A stretch of DNA of 64,000 nt from Prorocentrum cordatum. Its lineage: Eukaryota > Sar > Dinophyceae > Prorocentrales > Prorocentraceae. A program made the translations under genes and the position numbers. The first letter of the stretch is position 1. Each line of letters starts with the position of its first letter. Where the stretch lies: assembly GCA_963575745.1 (NCBI GenBank), contig CAUYUJ010014600.1:164745-228744 (forward strand), in the 5' to 3' direction. The notes under the pieces were generated by a model, which had not been told where the DNA came from, did no database searches, and worked only from the letters and a program-made list of their open reading frames with translations. Positions 39,881-48,363 of the stretch are shown piece by piece.

Positions 39881-39944
39881 CAAGGACGGCTCGGCCCCCT
39901 CTCTCGCACTCGCACGCGCACTCTCCGCTCTTACCGCCCCTGTG

Positions 39945-40090
39945 AAGAGGCCTCCCAGACGGGGTCGCCGGCTCTGGCCGCAGTCGCCGATGCACCGGCT
40001 ATGCATCGGCGCCGCATCGCCGATGCATCGGCCCCCTCTCGCACTCACACGCACTCCACTCTTATCGCTCTTGTAAAGGCCTGCTAGACT
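39945..40090. mobile_element. Family C, copy 4
   Basis: CAGTCGCCGATGCACCGG, GCATCGCCGATGCATCGG; ends merge with AAGGCCTGCTAGAC. Confidence 0.7.
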
Positions 40091-40182
40091 AAAGTCGGCC
40101 TGTCCCCCTACAGGGGGACTCTGGACGAAACATAAAAACACTCAAAAAATACACCCCAAATCGGCCAAAGTAGTCAAAGGCC
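40091..40182. mobile_element. Family B, copy 14 (5' part)
   Basis: AAAGTCGGCCTGTCCCCCTA start; stops in the AT-rich middle before CCTCCTAGAC. Confidence 0.8.
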
Positions 40183-40190
40183 TCCTAGAC

Positions 40191-40349
40191 TTACCTCGGG
40201 CGTGTCTCCCTACAGGGGGATTTGGGGCGAAAAATCAAAACTATACAAACATGCCCCTAAAATAAACAGAAACAGTCGAAAAATCGCCCCCATACAATTT
40301 TTTGATTATTTTTGAATATTCCTCCTGTAGAGGGACAGGCCCGACGTAA
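40191..40349. mobile_element. Family B, copy 15, perfect 8-bp target duplication
   Basis: TTACCTCGGGCG ... GGCCCGACGTAA, flanked by TCCTAGAC at 40183-40190 and 40350-40357. Confidence 0.95.
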
Positions 40350-40545
40350 TCCTAGACGTGGTCGCAGGATCTGGACGCAGTCGCCGATACATCGGCGATG
40401 CATCGGCGCAGCATCGGCGATGCACTGGCGACGTCGCCGATGCCTGGGCCACGTCGGCGTGGAGACCATCGGGCCCCACGTCGAGACGCATCGCCGATGC
40501 ATCACGGAGGCCTAGAGATCGCCGACGCATCGCCGACGCATCTGG
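40350..40545. mobile_element. Family C, copy 5
   Basis: TCGCCGATACATCGGCGATG, CACGTCGAGACGCATCGCCG and a GGAGGCCTAGAG end; fused to the family B copy on its left. Confidence 0.75.
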
Positions 40546-40556
40546 GACGCCATGAT

Positions 40557-40708
40557 TTAAGTCGGGCGTGCCCCTCGACAGGAAGAATATCCAAACATAG
40601 TCGAACAATAATATGGGGACCATTGTTTGAATCTTGTGGTGTACTTTGTGAACAGCTTGTGACCACGTTTTATTTGTCTCCCGCCTCTAGGGGGACATGC
40701 CCGACCTG
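40557..40708. mobile_element. Family B, copy 16
   Basis: TTAAGTCGGGCGTG ... GACATGCCCGACCTGA. On the minus strand it begins |GTCGGGCATG directly after an exon (GCTCAG|). Target duplication not visible. Confidence 0.85.
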
Positions 40709-40960
40709 AGCCTGGACCTTGGCGTCCTCCGCCCTCGCCGGCGGCGGCGCCGCAGAACGCGAGCCTCTCGGACAGCTGCTGCAGGGTCCACAGGCGGCCG
40801 GGCGGCGCGGCACAGCCGAAGCTCGGGAATCCGGGCTCGAAGGGGCTCCACGGGGCGGCCGGCGCCTCGGCCGCGAGGGCGGAGGCCGAGAGCCCGCCGG
40901 CCGCGATCCAGTGGTGCGCCAGCATGTCCTGGGAGGGCACCAGCCATCGAGAGTGGGGAG
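40706..40960 (-). CDS. Exon of unknown gene between P and B elements
   Basis: WLVPSQDMLAHHWIAAGGLS.. then APWSPFEPGFPSFGCAAPPG and LWTLQQLSERLAFCGAAAGE: a strong coding signal. Donor is CAG|GTCGGGC at 40705 (family B); the likely acceptor is CCCTCCCAG near 40935 or a site nearer element P2. No family recognised. Confidence 0.6.
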
Positions 40961-40983
40961 CGAGGGGGGGGGAGCGAGAAGGA

Positions 40984-41238
40984 TGGGCCAATTTTCCACC
41001 ACCACTACCATAGGCAGGAGAGGGAGGAGGAGAGGGAGGAGGAGGAGGAGGAGGAGGAGGAGGAGGAGGAGGAGGAGGAGGAGGAGGGAGGGAGGAGAGG
41101 AGGAGGGGGAGGAGGAGGAGAGGAGGAGGAGGAGGAGGAGGAGGAGGAGGAGGAGGAGGAGGAGGAGGAGGAGGAGCTCTCCATCTTCCCTTCTCCTCCC
41201 CCGTCCTGCATATGGAAGTGGTGGTGAAACTTTTGCCC
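40984..41238. mobile_element. Family P element, copy 2, (GGA)n core
   Basis: GGGCCAATTTTCCACCACCA left; the inverse right end complements GGGCAAAAGTTTCACCACCA. The ~150-bp core is (GGA)n (41015-41175). Confidence 0.9.
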
Positions 41239-41245
41239 AGCAGAG

Positions 41246-41413
41246 AAGGGGGAAGCCTTCTCAGAGGGCGGCGAAACCGCTCAGAAGCCCTCCGGCCTTG
41301 CCTTGTGAGAGGTGCTCCCCGCGCCCGCGCCCGCGGGGGAGGCCCAGAGAACTCCTCGGGAGGCCCGGGGACTTCCCGGACCCTCTGAGGAGGCCTTCTC
41401 CTTCCCACTTCCC
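41246..41413. mobile_element. Family V TIR element, copy 2
   Basis: GGGGGAAGCCTTCTCAGAGG left and inverse CCTCTGAGGAGGCCTTCTCC right. Confidence 0.8.
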
Positions 41414-41495
41414 TTAAGTCGGGACTGTCCCCCTACAGGGAGATCTTCGACGAAAAATAGAACATACCCCCAAAATAGTCCAAAAATCAGCCGGC
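41414..41495. mobile_element. Family B, copy 17 (5' part)
   Basis: TTAAGTCGGGACTGTCCCCC start; truncated after AAAATAGTCC. Confidence 0.8.
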
Positions 41496-41689
41496 CCCCT
41501 TGTGGGGCCACCAGGCTGTAGGAGCGGGATTCGCAGTTTCCTGTACTAGTTGTAGCTTGTAGTTTCCAGTGTTACAGTTCTGCTTATTGCTGGTTACTGT
41601 AACTAGTTGATTGACCGCGCGAGGGGGGGGGAGGCCCAAACCAAATTTTTAGCACCCCCTGGGCGCGTTGTCTGAATTGCTGGGGGGGC

Positions 41690-42440
41690 TCGAAATCGAC
41701 ACCCCTCACGCAGATCCGCGGGGTCAGGGTCCAAAAACACATGGGATTTGCCACATTTCTGAAATTCGGTGCCACCCCTCACGCAGATCCGCGGGATCAG
41801 GGTCCAAAAACACAAGGGATTTGCCACATTTCTGAAATTCGGTGCCACCCCTCACGCAGATCCGCGGGGTCAGGGTCCAAAAACATATGGGATTTGCTAC
41901 ATTTCTGAAATTCGGCGCCACCCCTCACGCAGATCCGCGGGGTCAGGGTCCAAAAACACAGGGATTTGCCACATTTCTGAAATTCGGTGCCACCCCTCAC
42001 GCAGATCCGCGGGGTCAGGGTCCAAAAACACATGGGATTTGCCACATTTCTGAAATTCGGTGCCACCCCTCACGCAGATCCGCGGGGTCAGGGTCCAAAA
42101 ACACATGGGATTTGCCACATTTCTGAAATTCGGTGCCACCCCTCACGCAGATCCGCGGGGTCAGGGTCCAAAAACACATGGGATTTGCCACATTTCTGAA
42201 ATTCGGTGCCACCCCTCACGCAGATCCGCGGGGTCAGGGTCCAAAAACACATGGGATTTGCCACATTTCTGAAATTCGGTGCCACCCCTCACGCAGATCC
42301 GCGGGGTCAGGGTCCAAAAACACAGGGGATTTGCCACATTTCTGAAATTCGGTGCCACCCCTCACGCAGATCCGCGGGGTCAGGGTCCAAAAACACAGGG
42401 ATTTGCCACATTTCTGAAATTCGGTGCCACCCTTCACGCA
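41690..42440. repeat. 73-bp satellite, 10 units plus a partial
   Basis: CTCACGCAGATCCGCGGGGT recurs at ~41705, 41775, 41848, 41921, 41993, 42066, 42139, 42212, 42285 and 42357, and degenerate at 42429. Two units are 72 bp. Units are nearly identical, so homogenisation is recent. 73 is not a multiple of 3, so the frames rotate: not a coding repeat, and not CRISPR (no spacers). Confidence 0.97.
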
Positions 42441-42444
42441 CATC

Positions 42445-42562
42445 CATCGCAAGGCGTGGTAACCCAAACTGCGAGAACTCCCTCGGCCCTTTAATCGCAA
42501 GGTGTGGTAACCAAGCCCGTAAACCATACACGTCTTACCAATCGCCAGGTGTGGTAACCCCT
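42445..42562. repeat. Three ~48-bp units bordering the satellite
   Basis: ATCGC(A/C)AGG(C/T)GTGGTAAC at ~42446, 42494 and 42541. Confidence 0.8.
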
Positions 42563-42719
42563 CTTGTGATCAGTTGGTTTTGCTGATTGCGAATCGGCTT
42601 CGCATGAAGTTTCGATACTGCTTCACGACAGCGCCAAGGCCTCATGACTTAGCTCTTCTATGGCCCATTCTCCGAGAGAGGGGGCCGGCGGCAGGGGGCG
42701 AAGCCCTTACGGATAATAA

Positions 42720-42829
42720 AAAAAAGTCTGGGAGCCATTTTTTGAATATTTGTGTTGCCTTTTGGGGAATTTTTTCTTGTATTTTTTTGTTCGTCGAAAA
42801 TCCCCCTGTAGGGGGACACGCCCGACATC
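42720..42829. mobile_element. Family B, copy 18 (one end)
   Basis: AT-rich part then TCGTCGAAAATCCCCCTGTA and GGGGGACACGCCCGACAT. It supplies |GTCGGGCGTG to the minus-strand exon 42827-43045. Confidence 0.85.
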
Positions 42830-43045
42830 ACACTTCCCCCCCCCTCGCTCGCTCGCCGCCGAAGCGTGACACCTGCACCGAGCCCCGGCGGGGCCCCCCT
42901 CCCCGGGCGCTGGCGCCCTCTCGCGGCTCGCCGCGGGGGAGGCCGAGCCCGCCGGGCCCCCAGGGCATGCAGGGCGGACCGGGCCAGGGTCGGCGCGGGC
43001 GTGCGGGCGGAGTCGGCGCCCTCTGATAGGAGGAGCAGGGAAAGG
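42827..43045 (-). CDS. Exon of a membrane-protein candidate, downstream of B19 intron
   Basis: Begins LSLLLLSEGADSARTPAP.. and continues Ala/Pro/Gly-rich. Acceptor ACATAAG| (43046), donor GTGAT|GTCGGG (42826). The LSLLLL start extends the hydrophobic segment from the preceding exon, forming one membrane helix across the junction. Confidence 0.6.
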
Positions 43046-43236
43046 CTTATGTCGGGCGTGTCCCCCTACAGGGGGATTTTCGTCGAAAAACAAAAAATAC
43101 TTTTTAAACAAAAAACCAAAAAAAGAGAGAGGTAACAAAAATACTAAAAAAATAGTTCCCAGACTATTTTTGGACTATGTTGGGGGTATTTTTTCGTCTT
43201 TCGTCGACAATCCCCCTGTAGGGCGACGGGCCCGAC
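43046..43236 (-). mobile_element. Family B, copy 19, GT-AG intron, perfect target duplication
   Basis: Element 43047-43240 (TTATGTCGGGCG ... GGCCCGACGTAA), flanked by GGAAAGGC at 43039-43046 and 43241-43248. On the minus strand the 191-bp intron starts |GTCGGGCC and ends ACATAA-G|; the final G is the first base of the duplicated target. Confidence 0.9.
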
Positions 43237-43426
43237 GTAAGGAAAGGCGACACCAACACCAGCAGGGCGAGGAGCTGCGCGGAGGCAAAGGGGGGTCTGC
43301 CTGGTGGTGTGGCCTCCCCCCCTCTCGCTCGAGGCACCCCTGGCCTGCCGCTCGGGGAGGCATCGCGGACCTCCTCGCCGGAGGTGGGCCCCCTGGTGGT
43401 GTTGGTATCGCTTCTCCTCCCTCCGA
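43237..43426 (-). CDS. Exon of a membrane-protein candidate, upstream of B19 intron
   Basis: Reads TSGEEVRDASPSGRPGVPRA.. then PPFASAQLLALLVLVSPFLT|. Joined to the next exon: LLALLVLVSPFLT-LSLLLL. Upstream is family D copy 3. Confidence 0.55.
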
Positions 43427-43432
43427 GATAAG

Positions 43433-43638
43433 ATCAGGGGAACGTAAGACCTGGGTACAGGGGACTCGGAAATCCCCGACGAGGTCGTCAGAAAAATGAC
43501 GAGGCCGAGCCTGCATTTTGACGAGGCCTCCCGCTGCAGACATCCCACGAAATTTCTCCTCGTCAAAATCCGAGGCGCGGTCGTCAAAAAACGATGGCGA
43601 ACCCGAGTCCTGGCAAACCCGGGTCTTACGTTCCCCCG
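43433..43638. mobile_element. Family D TIR element, copy 3 (complete)
   Basis: ATCAGGGGAACGTAAGACCT left and inverse CGGGTCTTACGTTCCCCC right; GATAAG on both flanks (43427-43432 and 43639-43644). Interior AAAATGACGAGGCC and GCTGCAGACATCCCACGAAA. Confidence 0.9.
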
Positions 43639-43758
43639 ATAAGAGGAGAGAGAGTCCACCCTCATAAGAATCACCCCGACGCGCGAAGCCATTTGGCAAA
43701 CGCACCCAAGGAAGGAATCGAACGGGGCAGGGCCATTGAAGCCAACACCCAGGGCCGC

Positions 43759-43920
43759 TCAGTGAACGGCAATGATCGGGTGCGGGCAATCTCTCCTCCC
43801 CTGACCGGTGTCCCTGACGAGGTGCCGGTCGGAGTCGCCCATGCGCGGCGTGTGGCAATGCAGCGCGGGCAGGTGGACGAGCGGCACGGCGTTGAAGAAG
43901 GCGCAGTAGCCCAGGGACAC
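43759..43920 (-). CDS. Fringe-like GT31 glycosyltransferase, last exon
   Basis: Encodes VSLGYCAFFNAVPLVHLPAL-HCH.. and ends at TGA 43761-43759. The G-Y-C...N..PL.H.P..H pattern matches the C-terminal part of Fringe/beta-1,3-glycosyltransferases, where the final His-containing motif helps bind the nucleotide sugar and metal. The tail of ~30 residues is not conserved-looking. Phase 0 after exon ..VVSDQ|. Confidence 0.75.
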   Translation of the reverse strand: MSLGYCAFFNAVPLVHLPALHCHTPRMGDSDRHLVRDTGQGRRDCPHPIIAVH

Positions 43921-44073
43921 CTGTGAAGGGGCCCAGGGACACACAAATGAATACACACAAATAACAGGATTCCCCATATTTTCTGGGTTTTCGTCCCCCC
44001 CCTTTCCGTATTTCCTATATTTCCTGGGACATCGACGATTCATTGTGTCTGTGTATTGTTTCCCTTCCGGAAC
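43921..44073 (-). mobile_element. Family Z element, copy 2, GT-AG intron in the GT31 gene
   Basis: 153 bp, CAG|GTTCCGG ... CTTCACAG|GTGT. Shares ordered blocks with 34629-34800 (GGGGCCCAGGGACACACA; CAGGATTC.CCATATTT), so this intron is a dispersed element. CAGGT occurs at both junctions. Confidence 0.85.
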
Positions 44074-44474
44074 CTGGTCGGACACGACGTGGGGGCACTC
44101 CCTGCACGACGCCACCTCGCCGATCGCGTCGAGGGCTAGCCGGTTGAGCAGGACGGCCCCGCCGTCGAGGCACGGCGCGTCGAAGTCGTACGCCTCGGTG
44201 TCGGACAGGCAGTGGGCGAAGACCACGGGGTGCTCGCGCGCGGGGTGCTGCACGACAAAGTAGAAGAGGCGCGCGAGGTTCACGAACACGTCGTCGCCGA
44301 GCAAGACGACCCACTCGGTCTCGGGGGCCAGGCCGTTCATCGCCCCCTCGGCCACGGCGCCACGCATCCAGATCAGCAAGCGGGAGGCCGCCACAACGTC
44401 CCGCTGGCCGCGGGCTCCGCTCCCGTCGTTCATCACCACCTGGCGGCTCTCGGGCAGCCCGTCGATGAGTTCCA
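44074..44474 (-). CDS. Fringe-like GT31 glycosyltransferase, catalytic exon
   Basis: 133 codons with the family landmarks in order: RDVVAASRLLIWMRGA, WVVLLGDDVFVNLARLFYFV (the metal-binding acidic motif, GDD here), a hydrophobic strand, DGGAVLLNRLALDAIGE (the G-G-A/G motif) and the acidic CRECPHVVSDQ before the junction. Enzymes of this family transfer a hexose from a nucleotide sugar to a glycan in the Golgi. Acceptor GTTCCCCTAG| (44475). Length of the recognised region (~230 aa with the other exons) is shorter than a whole animal Fringe, so 5' exons are missing. Confidence 0.8.
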
Positions 44475-44599
44475 CTAGGGGAACGAAGAATGACATAAAC
44501 ATAAAAACTCGGAGAACGCGCTAGGGCAAGGGGGGTCAGCGCGGATCCGCGAAATCCGCGCGGACCTCTGAGATTCTGTGTTTATGCCATTGTTCGCTC
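44475..44599 (-). mobile_element. Family A element, copy 8, GA-AG intron in the GT31 gene
   Basis: 125 bp, AGGG|GAGCGAACAATGG ... CATTCTTCGTTCCCCTAG|. Outer TIR GGGGAACGA / TCGCTCCCC with a TA on each side. With a GA donor the exons join as FLVDDR-VELIDGLPES, in frame; no GT donor gives this frame. Confidence 0.8.
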
Positions 44600-44699
44600 C
44601 CCTATCGTCCACCAAGAAGATCCGATTGGAGGTCGCGCCCATCCACACGCGCTCCATCCGCACCGCCATCTCCGCCCGTGCCTTGGTGGCCTCGGCGGA
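44600..44699 (-). CDS. Fringe-like GT31 glycosyltransferase, upstream exon
   Basis: AEMAVRMERVWMGATSNRIF-LVDD matches the family's R...TW......FLxDD region that precedes the catalytic exon. The same frame has a TGA at 44702-44700, so the exon must begin downstream of it, perhaps at GCCGAG| (~44690). A second frame is open further upstream but fits the family less well. Confidence 0.6.
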
Positions 44700-44814
44700 T
44701 CACCCATGGATGTTGAGGCTTGGCTGGCCCAGTGGGGTCCCCAGGGGCAGCAGCGCGGGGAAGGACCACTCCGCGCCTCAATTCCTCCTCCTCCACCTCC
44801 GTCTGCTCAACAAA

Positions 44815-45065
44815 CAACAAGCATCAACACGCACTTTCCAAGCTCCGCGCGGATGTCTTGGATCGGCGCTGGACCCCCTGCGCGGCATAAACACCACACA
44901 CGTACATCTCCAGAGGTCCGCGCGGATGTCTTGGATCGGCGGTGGAACCCCTCCCTGGCGCGCAGAGCGCGCCAGGAGCGGCCCCGAAGGCGCCGCCAGG
45001 GAGGTCCAGCGCAGATCGAAGAAATCCGCGCGGGCCTCCGACAATTCGTGCCTATGCAGTGGCTC
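44815..45065. mobile_element. Family A elements, copies 9 (partial) and 10
   Basis: Half element 44850-44880 followed by a complete one 44914-45041 (GAGGTCCGCGCGGATGTC / GAAATCCGCGCGGGCCTC), inside outer arms. Minus acceptor-like end TTGTTGAGCAG near 44811. Confidence 0.8.
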
Positions 45066-45200
45066 TCCTTCGACCAGCTCAGGAAGCACTCTTTAAAGAC
45101 AATTCGTGCGCCCCGCACCTTTGAAAATGCGGATGGCTCCTCGGAAGGAAATGCCCTTCGGTGGCATTTCATGGGGGCCTTCCATGCCATCTTGCGGGCT
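45066..45200 (-). CDS. Exon candidate upstream of the GT31 gene
   Basis: KAPMKCHRRAFPSEEPSAFS.. then IVFKECFLSWSKE|; ends at GAAG|GAGAGCC, consistent with a family A GA donor. It may be a 5' exon of the GT31 gene. Confidence 0.4.
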
Positions 45201-45640
45201 CGTGCGAATCGCCGCTAACCACCGCTAGTCGAAGCCAATCGGCGCTAATCGACGCTAGATCAACGCTGCATCGGCGCGGTTTCATCGACTACCAGACGCT
45301 GGCGCACATTAATGCACTATTCAATCGGAAACGAGAAGACATACGAAGCTCCCGTATTGGGGCCGCCTTGGGGCTGTCTTGGAGGCCTCTTGGGCCCCTC
45401 GTTGGGGCTCTTGGGCCGTTTGGGGGCGAAATTGGGCATCTTCGGGGTCGTCTTGGACACTCTGCAGACTGACGAAACGGAATTTCTACCGAACATCCGC
45501 CGTGGCCCTGCCCTCCTCTTGCGCGGCGGCGCTGCCCTCGGAGACACGCGGTCCTGCAGTGCGAGCGTCTGTGTCCGGGCGAGGTGCCGTCAACATGCAA
45601 AGTGAGGAGGCAGGGTAAGGATGCGAGACCCTTGGAATTC
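45201..45640. other. Degenerate short tandem DNA (CGCTAATCG and TTGGGGC types)
   Basis: AATCG(C/G)CGCTAA repeats 45205-45275, then G/T-rich TCTTGGGGC / CTTGGAGG units 45355-45470, resembling the complement of the 60.4-61.1-kb array. Confidence 0.5.
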
Positions 45641-46080
45641 CCATATCAGTATGCTCTATGTGATGCAAGATATGTGGTGCAAGCTACGTTATTCAAAATA
45701 TGCGCTGGAAGCTACGTGAGCTATCGTGCGATCTATGTGGTGCAGTTCGTGTGGTGCAAAATATGCGGTGCAACATATGTGGTGCGAGCCACGTGGTATG
45801 ATGTAAGCTACATCGTACAATATGAGTGTGGTGCAACCTGTGTGGCGTAACATGTGGTGCAAGAAAGGTGGTGCAAGACATGCGGTACCATATATGTGGT
45901 GTAAGCTACTTAGTGCAACATCTGCTGTGCAAAAAGATGTGATTCTACGTACGTGCTGCATTTTAGGTGTTGCAACATACGTCATGGAAACTATGTGGCA
46001 CAACCTTTGCGGTGCAATCGATGGTAAGCAATACATGTGGTGCATGTGTGAGCTACGTGGTGCCACACATGGGTACACTG
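45641..46080. repeat. Degenerate GTGGTGCAA array
   Basis: GTGGTGCAAGCTACGT-like units of ~10-25 bp, AT-richer than the surroundings. Minus-strand ORF across it (Cys/His-rich) is an artefact of the repeat. Confidence 0.8.
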
Positions 46081-46164
46081 CAAAAACATCAAAGCAAAGT
46101 AACGCAATGCAGCGCAACCCAAAGCGGGCTGCGACGAGCGGCGGGTGGCGACGAGGCGGCGACG

Positions 46165-46345
46165 GTGGCCACATGACGGCCAAGAGCGGCCTGCAGACCC
46201 AGGCGACGGGCGAGGAGGACCGGCGACAAGGCGGCGACGGCGGCCACATGGCGGCCAGAGCGGCCCGCAGGCCCAGGCGACGGGCGGCGACGAGACAGGG
46301 ACGGTGGCCACATGGCGGCCAGAGCGGCCCGCAGGCCCAGTCTGT
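46165..46345. repeat. ~55-bp tandem repeat, family R
   Basis: GGTGGCCACATGGCGGCCAG and GCGGCCCGCAGGCCCAGGCG recur three to four times; an inverted single copy is at 62817-62880. Confidence 0.85.
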
Positions 46346-46349
46346 CAGA

Positions 46350-46531
46350 AAAGAAATAAGAACCCCTAAGTGCTGGCTCTGCTTGGGGAATGGAGAGCTC
46401 CTTGAACGTCCACATTGGCTCAGGATGTGCCGAAGAAGTTTGGATGCAAGGGTCGCCTTCATGAAGCAGCACGTCCTCTGGACTTTGGCTGTAAAGGTCA
46501 TTGACACCACCACCACCACCCGTCCTAGCTG
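46350..46531 (+). CDS. Short coding-like ORF end, unknown
   Basis: EIRTPKCWLCLGNGELLERP.. then MCRRSLDARVAFMKQHVLWT, ending in a stop at 46531. The Cys pair suggests a small zinc-binding stretch, but the spacing fits no family I can name. Confidence 0.35.
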
Positions 46532-46539
46532 AAGCAAAG

Positions 46540-46781
46540 CCGTGGCGTGACGGCACCGGCTCTGGTTTCTGGCACCGCGTAGATCGTCCAACAAAGAACG
46601 ACGGGCGGCTTGTCCATCATCAGATCGTTCCGTGTTGACCGACTCTGGGCCATTGGCGGCGCTCAACCTCGAACGCCGGCGGCGGGGTCGCCGCCACGTC
46701 GACAAGACGCGAACCTGACGTAGGTCCATCTTGGGCTGAGGACTGGTGAACATATCCTCTTGGGCTCAGCTGGGGGAGCAC
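46540..46781 (-). other. Weak coding-like minus-strand frame
   Basis: LSAANGPESVNTERSDDGQA is protein-like, without splice borders or a domain. Confidence 0.25.
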
Positions 46782-46930
46782 GTGTCGGGCATTGGCAGAA
46801 CTAGGTTTAGTGGTTTAATGATCTGTACTGGGGGACGACGCCCCCCCCGCCTCGATCCACTCACCGGAACTGCCGTCACCGGAAAAAACACCAGCTAGGG
46901 CAGACCTGGTTTAGTGATTCTGGCCACTTT
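46782..46930. mobile_element. Family N, copy 2
   Basis: Ordered similarity to 19877-20022 (GGGGGACGACGCCCCCCCCG, CACCGGAACTGCCG, ACACCAGCTAGGGCAGACC). Confidence 0.6.
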
Positions 46931-47229
46931 AGGGGCTCCAGGGCCCTACCACTAACCGGGTCCCCTTACCTGGGGTCCTGGCTATACCCGAACGTGTACC
47001 AACACCGGGGGGCCCCAGAATGGGCACGGGCACGGCCGGTGGTGGCGAACAATTGCCAGCCTCGGGCCCCCAGCTCTGCCGAGTGCAGCCATGGGGGGGG
47101 GGCGCCCAGGATAAGTCGAGCCTGTCCCCCTACAGGGGGATTTTCGGCGAAACATGAATTATCCCAGTGCGACCCTACCTAGGAGTTGGAGCCCCTAGGA
47201 AAGCAGCATCAGTAGTAACGGTAAACGCC
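46931..47229. other. Spacer with family B, copy 20 (47113-47155)
   Basis: AAGTCGAGCCTGTCCCCCTA and TTTTCGGCGAAACATG are the 5' 43 bp of a family B element; the rest is low-copy. Confidence 0.6.
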
Positions 47230-47760
47230 GTCCTCCTCCTTCTCCTCATCGTCGTAGATGCATTTGCTTTTGCTTGTTTTTGCTTTTGCTTGATTTTGCT
47301 TTTGCTTTGCCTTCGCACACACACACACGCATGTGTTTGCATTCGCTCACCGGGTGGGCTCTCTGATCGTACTATTGCACATTGCTGTTGCTTTGCCTTA
47401 CCTTTGCTTTGCTTTTGCTTTTGCTTTTGCTTTGCTTTGCGTTGCGTTGCTAGTGCTTTGCTTTGCTGTTGCTGTTGTTGTAGCTTAGTTAAGCTAAACT
47501 AAGCTAAGCTAAGCCTTTTGTTTTTGCTTTGCTCTTGCTTGATGTTGCGTTTGCGTTGCTTTTGTGTTTGCGTTTGCTTTGTTTATGCTATGCTATGCTA
47601 TGCTATGCTATACTATGCTATGCCATGCTATGCTGCGCTATGCGATGCTATACCGGGCTATGCTATGATATGCTAAGCTAAGCTACAGCTAAGCTAAGAT
47701 GAAGCTGAGCCAAGCCAAGCTAAGATGAGATACGCAAAGCTAAGGTAAGGGGGCGCAACT
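47230..47760. repeat. GCTTTTGC, GCTATGCTAT and AAGCTAAGCT simple arrays
   Basis: Successive simple arrays: (GCTTTTGCTTT)n 47255-47470, (TATGC)n 47585-47660, (AAGCTA)n 47480-47510 and 47660-47750. Confidence 0.85.
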
Positions 47761-47867
47761 GGGGGAACCGCGAGGCGGGGACCGGGGGAACCGCCCGGGG
47801 CGGAGCCCACTGCCCGGCCCCTTTAAGCCCAGCGAGTAAGAACCCTCTAGGCAGAGCCTAGGTAGGG

Positions 47868-48008
47868 AAAGATACCCCAACAATAATCAAACAATGATTC
47901 AAACATAATCAGGGGACTATTTCTAAAATATTTTTGACCTTTTTGGAATATGTTTGGGGTATGTCTTATTTTTCGTCGAAAATACCCCTGTAGAAGGACA
48001 CGCCCGAC
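47868..48008 (-). mobile_element. Family B, copy 21 (supplies a donor)
   Basis: AT-rich body and CGTCGAAAATACCCCTGTAG..GACACGCCCGAC at the right; minus |GTCGGGCGTG follows exon ..SWAS. The far end is degraded, with possible acceptors CTACCTAG or CTGCCTAG near 47850. Confidence 0.75.
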
Positions 48009-48185
48009 AGAAGCCCAGGACTCCGCGGCCGGCCCGGCCTTGACGACAAAGGCCACGTGGCGCAGCCCGAGCTCGCTGTCGATGGCGGGGGCGTCGGCGC
48101 CCTCCAGCAGCGGCCGCAGCTCCTCGTACTGCGCCAGGCTCCTGAGGGCGCCCGGAAAAGTCCCGAGGGAGGCAGTCCTGAGGAT
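48009..48185 (-). CDS. Exon of unknown conserved-looking protein, downstream of U intron
   Basis: ILRTASLGTFPGALRSLAQY.. then EELRPLLEGADAPAIDSELG and LRHVAFVVKAGPAAESWAS|. Strong codon bias. Acceptor GCTCAG| (48186), donor |GTCGGGCG (48008). Confidence 0.65.
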
Positions 48186-48363
48186 CTGAGCATCGTTCAA
48201 CCGATCTCCATCCCCACCTGGGCTGGGCCCCACTGGCCGACTCATCCCCCTAGATGGGGATATGGGCTGCTCTCTTCGGGTTACGAAGGGTGTATCCCCA
48301 ACTGGGGCAGTGAGATGGTGGGAATCGGGATGGGGATGGGGATGGGCATCGGTTAAACGATAC
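48186..48363 (-). mobile_element. Element U, GT-AG intron with 9-bp target duplication
   Basis: TIRs TGAGCATCGTTCAACCGAT (48187 on) and complement of ATCGGTTAAACGATA (48349-48363). Flanked by CTGAGGATC and CTGAGGGTC. The 178-bp intron is CCCTCA|GTATCG ... GCTCAG|ATCC; spliced product ..KLEDSRPS-ILRTASLGTF.. is in frame. Confidence 0.85.

Noticed and set aside
41690-42440. CRISPR-like array
   Set aside because: Units are contiguous 73-mers without unique spacers, in a eukaryotic context with no cas genes.
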